Origin: Clostridiaceae bacterium
GTDB taxonomy: Bacteria; Bacillota; Clostridia; Oscillospirales; Acutalibacteraceae
DNA: 22,832 nt
NCBI GenBank assembly: GCA_016281115.1
Contig: JAEEHZ010000031.1
Location: forward strand, 1 to 22,832
Direction: 5' to 3'
Positions 8,039 to 14,525 of the stretch are shown in pieces (the first letter of the stretch is position 1; each line of letters starts with the position of its first letter). Made by a program: the position numbers and the translations under genes. Below the pieces are notes generated by a model. It searched no databases. It was not told the DNA's origin and worked only from the letters and a program-made list of their open reading frames with translations.

Positions 8039-8971
8039 ATGAAAAGAATTATTGCAATATTAGCCGTTTTGGCACTTGTTATGAGCTTTGCCGCTTGTGG
8101 TGACAACAAACCCGCTTCGGGCGGTTCGGGACAGTCGGGAAACAACACTTCTTCCGAGGCAGCAGTGGTGTCAACAAATGATAACACGCAAAGCGGTGAA
8201 AAATCACTTGCCGATATATATGATTATTATGACAATATCATTGATCTGCTTCAAAAAAAGATCGGCGATATTATAGAAGTAAACAACAAGAAATTGGAGG
8301 ATGCCGGCGGCGAATATTATAACGATCCCGCTTATATGATAGTTTCTTATCTTCCTTTTTTGACTTTATCAACCGACCCTATAATGTTCTCAGCGGGGAC
8401 TCCCGTATCCACATTGGAGCTTTCTTACAGCTATATGGGTCACGAGGATGCTAAAATAGAACAAGACGGCAACCAATATACCGTTACATATAAAGATAGT
8501 GACAGTGACGGAGAATATGTAAGCAAAAAGGTTATGAAGTTTGATCCGCAGACTATATCTATGAGCTATGTGAGCTATCGCAATGATGAAATCGTAAATT
8601 TCTATGAGTATGTGGGCTTAGGCAACGATAAATACGCGCTTGTAGATACACGCGACCGTGCAATAGTTACCTGCAAAGACGGCGAGATCCTCACAGTTCT
8701 TCACGCATCCAATATATACGATGAGGATTGGGAAACAGGCGAACTCAGTAAAGAATCGGCAGTAAATGTGTATCCCGATGATTCTATTTTCGGAAAAACC
8801 ATAGATGACTCTTGGGTAACCCAGCACGAGGCAGACGGTGCAATAGAAAGACTTTATAATTTTGACGGAACCACTCTTAAGATCACAGGTATGAAAACTG
8901 ACTATGATTGGGAAAGCGGAGAAACGACGTATACTCCCGGATTCAGTGCGGAGATAAAGGTTGAGGAGTAA
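8039..8971 (+). CDS. Putative lipoprotein of unknown function
   Basis: The 310-residue product starts with a lipoprotein signal: MKR, a hydrophobic run, then SFAAC with the lipidated Cys at residue 20. A Gly/Ser/Asn-rich tether follows (about 21-48). The mature domain (about 55-310) is acidic and rich in Tyr, Asp and Ser; repeated E-Y-V and S-Y strands suggest a beta-rich fold. The segment DWETGEL near 238 has a similar partner, DWESGETT, near the C-terminus. No catalytic motif was recognised. A strong GGAGGA at 8025-8030 precedes the ATG. It lies 21 bp after the zinc-ribbon gene and 72 bp before the next, so co-transcription is likely. It would sit on the outer face of the membrane. Confidence 0.88.
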   Translation: MKRIIAILAVLALVMSFAACGDNKPASGGSGQSGNNTSSEAAVVSTNDNTQSGEKSLADIYDYYDNIIDLLQKKIGDIIEVNNKKLEDAGGEYYNDPAYMIVSYLPFLTLSTDPIMFSAGTPVSTLELSYSYMGHEDAKIEQDGNQYTVTYKDSDSDGEYVSKKVMKFDPQTISMSYVSYRNDEIVNFYEYVGLGNDKYALVDTRDRAIVTCKDGEILTVLHASNIYDEDWETGELSKESAVNVYPDDSIFGKTIDDSWVTQHEADGAIERLYNFDGTTLKITGMKTDYDWESGETTYTPGFSAEIKVEE

Positions 8972-9043
8972 TTGTTTTCAGCGGCGATTTTTATAAGTTG
9001 CCGATGTAATAAATATTTTATAACACAGGGAGAGAAATTTGTT

Positions 9044-9565
9044 ATGATCACTTGTAAAAATTGCGGAGCAGAGCTTCAGGATAACGCAACCTTCTGCACA
9101 TCTTGCGGAGCTAAGGTAGAACAGCCTGCAGCGCAGCCAAACCAAAATGCAAACCAAAACCCCAACGATTTTGCGGCAAAGGTAGCGTCATTTAACAACA
9201 CCGCAGATACAACAGCAGAGTTTGACCCTAAAGATATAGAGGACAACAAAGTTATGGGTGTTCTTGCTTATTTATCTTGGCTCGTACTTATCCCTATTCT
9301 TGCTGCGCCTCAGTCGAAGTTTGCGAGATATCACGCAAATCAGGGACTCGTTCTCGCTATCGTTGAAATAGGCTGGATCATAGTTTCTATGATACTTGGA
9401 TTTATATTTGGACTTATAAGCTGGTATTTGGGAATGATTTTAGGCACATTACTTAATCTCGTTAATATTGTGTTCCTTGTTTTTGCAATACTGGGAATAG
9501 TAAATGCAGCACAAGGCAAAGCAAAAGAGCTTCCTATCATAGGTAAAATAAGATTGCTTAAATAA
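9044..9565 (+). CDS. Zinc-ribbon membrane protein, DUF4870-like
   Basis: The 173-residue protein begins with a zinc ribbon (CKNCG...FCTSCG, Cys at 4, 7, 18 and 21). A Gln/Asn-rich linker (about 28-60) follows, then a membrane domain with about three hydrophobic segments (near 75-95, 103-135 and 139-160). The block YLSWLVLIPIL...SKFARYHANQGL resembles the DUF4870/Tic20-like family, small membrane proteins of unknown role. I chose the ATG at 9044 because CAGGGAGAG lies about 9 bases upstream and the zinc ribbon begins at once; the frame is open back to a TTG at 8972, but those residues look non-coding. It is the last gene of the cluster and a strong terminator follows. Confidence 0.85.
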   Translation: MITCKNCGAELQDNATFCTSCGAKVEQPAAQPNQNANQNPNDFAAKVASFNNTADTTAEFDPKDIEDNKVMGVLAYLSWLVLIPILAAPQSKFARYHANQGLVLAIVEIGWIIVSMILGFIFGLISWYLGMILGTLLNLVNIVFLVFAILGIVNAAQGKAKELPIIGKIRLLK

Positions 9566-9580
9566 TAAACATACTAATAA

Positions 9581-9632
9581 AACCCTGTATTTCTCACCGG
9601 ACTTTCGGATGTGAAATACAGGGTTATTTTTT
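9581..9632. terminator. Bidirectional rho-independent terminator
   Basis: A 13-bp perfect stem (9581-9593 with 9613-9625) has a loop of 19 bases. It is followed by a T-rich run on the plus strand (ATTTTTTATT from 9626) and, on the minus strand, by TTTTATTAG. It lies between the converging plus-strand zinc-ribbon cluster and minus-strand plsY, so it probably ends both transcripts. Confidence 0.88.
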
Positions 9633-9642
9633 ATTCTTTTTA

Positions 9643-10332
9643 TTAGTTTTGCTTTACGGTTATTCTTTGTTCTTCGCCTTTCATGAGACGTTTTATGTTG
9701 CTTTTGTGTCTGTAAATAACCAGGAACGAAATAACTGTTGCAATTACCGAAACGGTTATAACGTACAGCATTGAATAACCTTGATAGTAAGTGATGTAGT
9801 AGTTGACACATATAGTAGATATAAAACACGCTAATGCAGCAAAAATTGAGCCTAAAGAAACAATCTTACTTATTAAGAATACAATTGCAAAGGCCGCAAC
9901 GGAGAACAGGAAAACTCTGTAATCGGTCATAAACAGCACTGCCGCACTTGTTACAACGCCTTTGCCGCCTTTAAGCCCGAAATATGCAGGAAACATATGC
10001 CCGATTATGCAAAATAATCCGCAAATATATTTTCCTATCGAAGTATATTCGGGGTTGTCTACCGTGTAATGAAAAAGCAGTTGCGTTGCCAATATGGGGA
10101 TAACAGCTTTAATGAAATCTCCCACAAAGGTAATGATAGCCTGCGCTTTTCCAACGCTTCTTAAAACATTTGTAAATCCTGCGTTTCCGCTGCCGAGTGT
10201 TCTTATATCCTGCTTAACGGTGGTGCGTGTAAGCAAGATTGAGAAATTTATACTACCCGATAAATATCCGAGCACGGCAGCTATTATGGATATAAATAAG
10301 CAGTTTGACATATATAATGATAATTCGTTCAT
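9643..10332 (-). CDS. plsY: Acyl-phosphate:glycerol-3-phosphate acyltransferase PlsY
   Basis: PlsY is the integral membrane enzyme that moves an acyl chain from acyl-phosphate to glycerol-3-phosphate, making lysophosphatidate, the first step of phospholipid synthesis. The 229-residue product has several transmembrane helices and the family motifs: SGSINF near 25, SGNAGFTN at 48-55, GHMFPAYFGLKGGKGV in the middle, and a polar tail. The ATG at 10332 is taken as start; its ribosome site is weak, and an ATG seven codons in (10311) is an alternative. It follows der after 51 bp. PlsX, which makes the acyl-phosphate, is not in the window. Confidence 0.94.
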   Translation of the reverse strand: MNELSLYMSNCLFISIIAAVLGYLSGSINFSILLTRTTVKQDIRTLGSGNAGFTNVLRSVGKAQAIITFVGDFIKAVIPILATQLLFHYTVDNPEYTSIGKYICGLFCIIGHMFPAYFGLKGGKGVVTSAAVLFMTDYRVFLFSVAAFAIVFLISKIVSLGSIFAALACFISTICVNYYITYYQGYSMLYVITVSVIATVISFLVIYRHKSNIKRLMKGEEQRITVKQN

Positions 10333-10383
10333 TTAAACTCAATGAGGCGCGCCCTGCGCGTCTTGTACCTCCAAATAATGAAT

Positions 10384-11706
10384 TTATTTTTCGCCGCGCT
10401 CTCTTATTATAAATCTTATCGGAGCGCCTGTCATACCAAATGTGTCTCTTATTCGGTTTTCGAGATATCTTTGATAAGAGAAATGAAATAATTCCTCGTT
10501 GTTAACAAAGAATACAAACGTGGGCGGTTTTACCGAAGCCTGAGTCATATAATATATTTTCAGCCTTCTGCCCTTGTCGGTAGGAGGCTGTACCTTTGCA
10601 GTGGATTGAGCCAACAAATCGTTTAGAACACCTGTTTTTATTCTCATTGCGCAGTAGTTTGCAACGGTGTTTATCATCTCAAACAGTTTGTCTATTCGCT
10701 GACCTGTGAGGGCAGAAATGAAGATTATCGGTGCATACGACATAAATGAAAAGTCATTTTCAAGCTTTTTGCGAAATTCCTGCATCGTTTTTCCGTCTTT
10801 TTCTATCGCATCCCATTTGTTAACGGCGATAATACATCCCTTGCCCGCTTCGCAAGCAAGTCCTGCTACCTTACTGTCCTGCTCGGTGAAGCCTTCGGTC
10901 GCGTCTATCATGATAACGCACACGTCGCTTCTTTCAATAGCCATTTTTGCGCGTAATATGCTGTATTTTTCAATATCATTTGTTATTTTTGACTTTCGGC
11001 GTATTCCGGCAGTGTCAGTAAATCGATATTTGCCGTAGGGCGTTTCAGCGTAAGAATCTATGCTGTCTCTTGTAGTGCCTGCAATGTTTGAAACTATGCA
11101 GCGGTTTTCGCCTAATATTTTATTTATCAAAGAGGATTTCCCTGCATTTGGTTTGCCTATAACCGCAACGGAAATATACTCATCTTCATCGTCGCCGCTG
11201 TCATCTTTCGGTAAATGGGCAAACACTGCGTCCAGCAAATCGCCTGTTCCGTGTCCGTGTACAGATGAAACTTGTATGGGGTCGCCTAAACCCAAGTTGT
11301 AAAACTCCCAAAAATCTGCGGGCGGCTCGCCGATGGAATCACACTTATTAACGCACAAAACAACAGGTACGCCGCTTTTCTGAAGCATAGCGGCAACGTC
11401 CATATCGCTTGATACGATCCCTGTTTTTACATCAACAACAAATATTATCGCATCTGCAGATTCTATCGCAAGCTGTGCCTGCTCGCGCATCTGCTTTGGT
11501 ATTATTTCACTGCTTTGGGGTTCTATTCCGCCTGTGTCTATAAGGCTGATTTTTCTGTTTTGCCATTCGCATACGCCGAATATCCTGTCTCTTGTAACCC
11601 CCGGCGTGTCGTCAACAATAGATACACGCTGACCCACAAGCTTGTTAAATAATGTGGATTTTCCTACATTCGGTCTGCCTACAATAGCCACAACAGGTCT
11701 TGACAC
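10384..11706 (-). CDS. der: Ribosome biogenesis GTPase Der (EngA)
   Basis: Der is an essential tandem-GTPase that acts in 50S subunit assembly. The 440-residue product has G domain 1 (P-loop GRPNVGKS 10-17, DTGG 57-60, NKCD 120-123) and G domain 2 (P-loop GKPNAGKS 184-191, then DTAGIRRKSK and NKWD). A KH-like C-terminal domain (about 355-440) contains the typical RRLKIYYMTQ...PPTFVFFVN stretch. An acidic linker (DDSGDDEDE) separates the two G domains. The start is GTG at 11706, with AAGGAAGGTGA about 7 bases upstream. It lies 35 bp after the DUF512 gene, a pairing common in Clostridia, and upstream of plsY. Confidence 0.97.
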   Translation of the reverse strand: MSRPVVAIVGRPNVGKSTLFNKLVGQRVSIVDDTPGVTRDRIFGVCEWQNRKISLIDTGGIEPQSSEIIPKQMREQAQLAIESADAIIFVVDVKTGIVSSDMDVAAMLQKSGVPVVLCVNKCDSIGEPPADFWEFYNLGLGDPIQVSSVHGHGTGDLLDAVFAHLPKDDSGDDEDEYISVAVIGKPNAGKSSLINKILGENRCIVSNIAGTTRDSIDSYAETPYGKYRFTDTAGIRRKSKITNDIEKYSILRAKMAIERSDVCVIMIDATEGFTEQDSKVAGLACEAGKGCIIAVNKWDAIEKDGKTMQEFRKKLENDFSFMSYAPIIFISALTGQRIDKLFEMINTVANYCAMRIKTGVLNDLLAQSTAKVQPPTDKGRRLKIYYMTQASVKPPTFVFFVNNEELFHFSYQRYLENRIRDTFGMTGAPIRFIIRERGEK

Positions 11707-11741
11707 TGCGCGTCACCTTCCTTTGCTGTATATTTCATAAG

Positions 11742-13046
11742 TTATTCACCCAAAATGGCGCTCAGAAGTTCTCCGCCGTCGTTGCCTACGGGTGTTATTT
11801 TTATATTAAGGGCTTTTTGAGCCTGCTCTAATGTTATGTCATCGAGAAATATGTCCTCATCACGTTTTAGCATAACGGCAGGTATGAGCAGTTCTTCACC
11901 CAAATCTTTGTCTTTTAACTGATTTATCAGGTCGCCTCCGGTTATCAGCCCCGAAACATTTATTTGATCGCCGAAAAATTCATTTACAATCGCCACAGCC
12001 TGAATATGAAGCTTAGGAAATTTCGCCTCACAGGCATCGTAGAGCATTTTCATATAAGGAGCCGCAGAAACACCTCCGGCACACGTTATATATCTTTCCT
12101 TTTCAAGAACATAGTCGCATTGCTCGAGAGCCGATGCGAATTCTTCGTTCATGAGAGATATAAGCCCCACGCCATTTTCAAGCTGATCAAAGTCCTCATA
12201 ATAATCTGTTTCGGGAATAGGTAATTCTGCCTTAATAAAAAACTCGTCTGCAGCATAAACAAGTCTGCTGCCATAGCGCTCAAAAAAACTGTTTCCGTAC
12301 TCATTTATAATATTAAGGGTCTCTAAAGCAGTTTCTTTTGTGTAGGGCTTAAGCGGATATAATCCTTCGCGATATTTTGTAAGTCCCACGGGTACAACAG
12401 CGATGCATTCAAGCGATGGGTAGAGCTGCGCCAAATCTTCTATTGAACGTCGCAGTTCGTCACCGTCGTTAAGTCCCGGGCAAGCCACTATTTGACAATT
12501 TATTTTGATGCCTGCGTCTGCAAATTGCCGCAGTATTTTAAGAGCTTCCCCTGCAAAACGGTTATTCATCATTTTGCATCTCAGCTCGGGGTTAGTGGTA
12601 TGAACAGAAACATTTATAGGGCTTATGTGCATCTTGATGATACGGTCAATTTCGTGCTGTGTGAGGTTTGTAAGAGTAACGTAATTTCCGAACAAAAATG
12701 AAAGGCGAGAGTCGTCGTCTTTAAAATATAGAGATTTTCTCATACCCTTCGGCAACTGGTCGATAAAGCAAAAAACGCAGTCATTTTTGCAGGAATGCTG
12801 CTTGTCCATAAGGTACGTTTCAAATTCAAGCCCTATTTCGTCATATTCGCGCTTTTTTATCTCAATGATCTCTGTTTCGCCGTTTTTGTGCTCTATTTCA
12901 AGCTTTAGGAAGATTCCCGTTTGATAAAATCTGTAATCAAGAACATCGGCAATTTCGTTGCCGTTTATTGTAAGCAGCTTATCATAAGCTGATATTCCTG
13001 CTTTGTGGGCAGGGCTGTTTTCTTGCACCGAATTAATAATAACCAT
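11742..13046 (-). CDS. DUF512-family radical SAM protein with PDZ-like N-terminus
   Basis: This 434-residue protein has three parts: a PDZ-like N-terminal domain (about 1-65, NSPAHKAGISAYDKLLTING), a radical SAM-like core with C86-x3-C90-x2-C93 (CKNDCVFCF) to bind a 4Fe-4S cluster, and a C-terminal DUF512 domain (about 250-434). Its substrate is unknown. It is widespread in Clostridia beside der, so a role in ribosome or envelope maintenance has been suggested by context only. I chose the ATG at 13046 because GGAG lies about 6 bases upstream and it matches the usual PDZ start. The frame is open to 13127, but those 27 residues look unlike the family. Confidence 0.9.
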   Translation of the reverse strand: MVIINSVQENSPAHKAGISAYDKLLTINGNEIADVLDYRFYQTGIFLKLEIEHKNGETEIIEIKKREYDEIGLEFETYLMDKQHSCKNDCVFCFIDQLPKGMRKSLYFKDDDSRLSFLFGNYVTLTNLTQHEIDRIIKMHISPINVSVHTTNPELRCKMMNNRFAGEALKILRQFADAGIKINCQIVACPGLNDGDELRRSIEDLAQLYPSLECIAVVPVGLTKYREGLYPLKPYTKETALETLNIINEYGNSFFERYGSRLVYAADEFFIKAELPIPETDYYEDFDQLENGVGLISLMNEEFASALEQCDYVLEKERYITCAGGVSAAPYMKMLYDACEAKFPKLHIQAVAIVNEFFGDQINVSGLITGGDLINQLKDKDLGEELLIPAVMLKRDEDIFLDDITLEQAQKALNIKITPVGNDGGELLSAILGE

Positions 13047-13120
13047 TGCCCGCTCCAAACAAGGCGTATTTGCAGCCTTAAAACATAGTTTGTGTGATTT
13101 GTAAATGGATTCTGAATTCT

Positions 13121-13155
13121 CTAACAAAAACAGAGGAAGAAAATTCCTTCCTCTG
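13121..13155 (-). terminator. Rho-independent terminator after rpmF
   Basis: Read on the minus strand, CAGAGGAAG pairs with CTTCCTCTG (bases 13147-13155 with 13131-13139) around a 7-base loop, followed by TTTTTGTTAG. It lies 18 bp past the rpmF stop and before the DUF512 start, so yceD-rpmF and DUF512-der-plsY are probably separate transcripts. A promoter for the second set must lie in 13047-13120; I see only weak candidates. Confidence 0.85.
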
Positions 13156-13173
13156 CTTTAGGTCTTAATGTAA

Positions 13174-13356
13174 TTACGCATCCATTTTAATTACTTCTCT
13201 GCCGTTATAGAAACCGCAGTTTTTGCAAACTCTGTGGGGAGCCTTAAGCTCACCGCACTTGGGGCATGTCATAAGAGCAGGGGCATTGAGCTTCCAGACG
13301 TTTGAACGTCTTTTGTCTCTTCTGGCTTGCGAATGTTTTCTCTTTGGTACCGCCAC
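13174..13356 (-). CDS. rpmF: 50S ribosomal protein L32 (zinc-binding form)
   Basis: L32 is a small structural protein of the large ribosomal subunit. The 60-residue product starts (M)AVPKRKHSQARRDKRRS, the canonical basic N-terminus. It keeps all four zinc-binding cysteines, C31/C34 and C44/C47, so it is the zinc-containing C+ form rather than the Cys-free paralog some bacteria express when zinc is scarce. The start is GTG at 13356, six bases past a full AAGGAGGTG site; the upstream GTG at 13365 lies inside that site. It follows yceD by 46 bp, the classic yceD-rpmF pair, and is closed by a terminator. The usual downstream plsX is absent. Confidence 0.97.
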   Translation of the reverse strand: MAVPKRKHSQARRDKRRSNVWKLNAPALMTCPKCGELKAPHRVCKNCGFYNGREVIKMDA

Positions 13357-13402
13357 AATCAGCACCTCCTTAAGCGAAAATAATCATACAAGGATATAAT
13401 CC

Positions 13403-13897
13403 TTAATTTAAGAGCTGTTTAAGAACCTCGAGCCGAGGATCTGTCCGACCTGTTTTGCAGCTGCAATTGCCGTTATTTAAGTTTTTTCCACATACAGTGC
13501 AAAGCCCTTTGCAATCGTCTTTGCACAAAAACTTAGAGGGCATGTCCAAAATGATATCGGACTCTGCCACGGCGTCAAGCTCAACCACGCGGTCGGGTGC
13601 TTCGATATATTCGTCGTCAGCGTCACCAGTAAGCTCTGTTACAACAATATGTTCAAAGCTCTTGTCGTAATGCTTTAAAACGGCAGTGCCGCAGCGATCG
13701 CACGATGCGCTGTGATCATATGATACATCAAGCGTAAGCTTAATGAGTCCTGCTCTGTTTTCTGCAAAGGCATCTATCTTTACGGGCGTAAAAAAAGGAT
13801 GCGCACCGTTAAAAGATATCGCCGACATATCGAGAGAATAGCTTAATTGCTTTTTTGCACCGTGAGATGCGAACACATCTTTTAAGTTGAATAACAT
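13403..13897 (-). CDS. yceD: YceD family protein (DUF177)
   Basis: YceD/DUF177 proteins are encoded next to rpmF across bacteria and are linked to 23S rRNA accumulation; the biochemical role is not settled. The 164-residue product has CDRCG in the middle and a C-terminal Cys-rich block, CKDDCKGLCTVCGKNLN followed by CSC, the hallmark of the family and probably a metal site. I chose the ATG at 13897 (MLFNLKDVF), with GAGAGGTG about 5 bases upstream; the frame is open ten codons further. It is first in a two-gene unit with rpmF and is driven by an exact-consensus promoter. Confidence 0.93.
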   Translation of the reverse strand: MLFNLKDVFASHGAKKQLSYSLDMSAISFNGAHPFFTPVKIDAFAENRAGLIKLTLDVSYDHSASCDRCGTAVLKHYDKSFEHIVVTELTGDADDEYIEAPDRVVELDAVAESDIILDMPSKFLCKDDCKGLCTVCGKNLNNGNCSCKTGRTDPRLEVLKQLLN

Positions 13898-13943
13898 ACA
13901 GCACCTCTCGAAACGCACATATATCAATTTAAACGCTTTCCCT

Positions 13944-13972
13944 ATTATAGTTTATAAGGGTTGGTTTGTCAA
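13944..13972 (-). promoter_or_regulatory. Exact-consensus sigma-A promoter of yceD-rpmF
   Basis: On the minus strand, TTGACA (13972-13967) and TATAAT (13949-13944) are separated by exactly 17 bases. Transcription should start near 13937, leaving a leader of about 40 bases before yceD. Such a perfect promoter fits a highly expressed ribosomal protein gene. Confidence 0.85.
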
Positions 13973-14033
13973 CATTTTTTTAATTAAATTGCCTTTAAAT
14001 AGAAATAAAATTGTTTGTACAGTTTTACTTTGC

Positions 14034-14453
14034 TTATTTGAGCCACAGAATTTTAAATGGGTTTTCGTAAGCAGGCCAGTAAGTGATAATTCTTACAACG
14101 GCTGCTACTGTTTTGCACAGTATAAACACTATGGATGCAGTTAATCCTACGATTGCCACTGTGGCGGTCGGCGCAAATAAGATGTATAACACCCAAAATG
14201 TTATGTGAAGAATGTATTCCATTATAGAAGCTACTTTGGGCAAAAAAAGAAGAATGAGGAAAAATATCGCCATAAAAAGCAGGGTCACCGATTTGTTGCT
14301 GACAAATACGAGAAAATCAAAATCTATCGGCACAAACGAGAAAACAAACGGAAAAAGCACTTTAAAAAATGAGAAAAAGAAGAATTTTCCTATCTCTTCG
14401 TTGTTTAACTCCGATTTATACAATAATTGAAAATAACCGATTATATTATTCAT
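14034..14453 (-). CDS. Small membrane protein of unknown function
   Basis: The function is not recognised. The 139-residue product is strongly hydrophobic with about three to four membrane segments (near 24-48, 55-72, 77-100 and 101-120). The N-terminal stretch before these is polar, and the C-terminus carries a short Trp/Tyr-rich tail (ITYWPAYENPFKILWLK). Phe is very frequent. No ribosome site stands out before the ATG at 14453, so the start is uncertain. It lies 72 bp after copA with no terminator between them, so it may be co-transcribed, but a copper role is not shown. No terminator follows before the yceD promoter. Confidence 0.6.
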   Translation of the reverse strand: MNNIIGYFQLLYKSELNNEEIGKFFFFSFFKVLFPFVFSFVPIDFDFLVFVSNKSVTLLFMAIFFLILLFLPKVASIMEYILHITFWVLYILFAPTATVAIVGLTASIVFILCKTVAAVVRIITYWPAYENPFKILWLK

Positions 14454-14525
14454 AAGCTAATTTTAATATCGGCGCGGTATACGGCAATATTTTCCTTTCT
14501 TTGTGTTGTAAATGCAAATAACGGC

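Noticed and set aside
13047..13120. Candidate promoter TTTACA for the DUF512-der-plsY set
   Set aside because: No good -10 box at normal spacing; a promoter must be near but I cannot place it.
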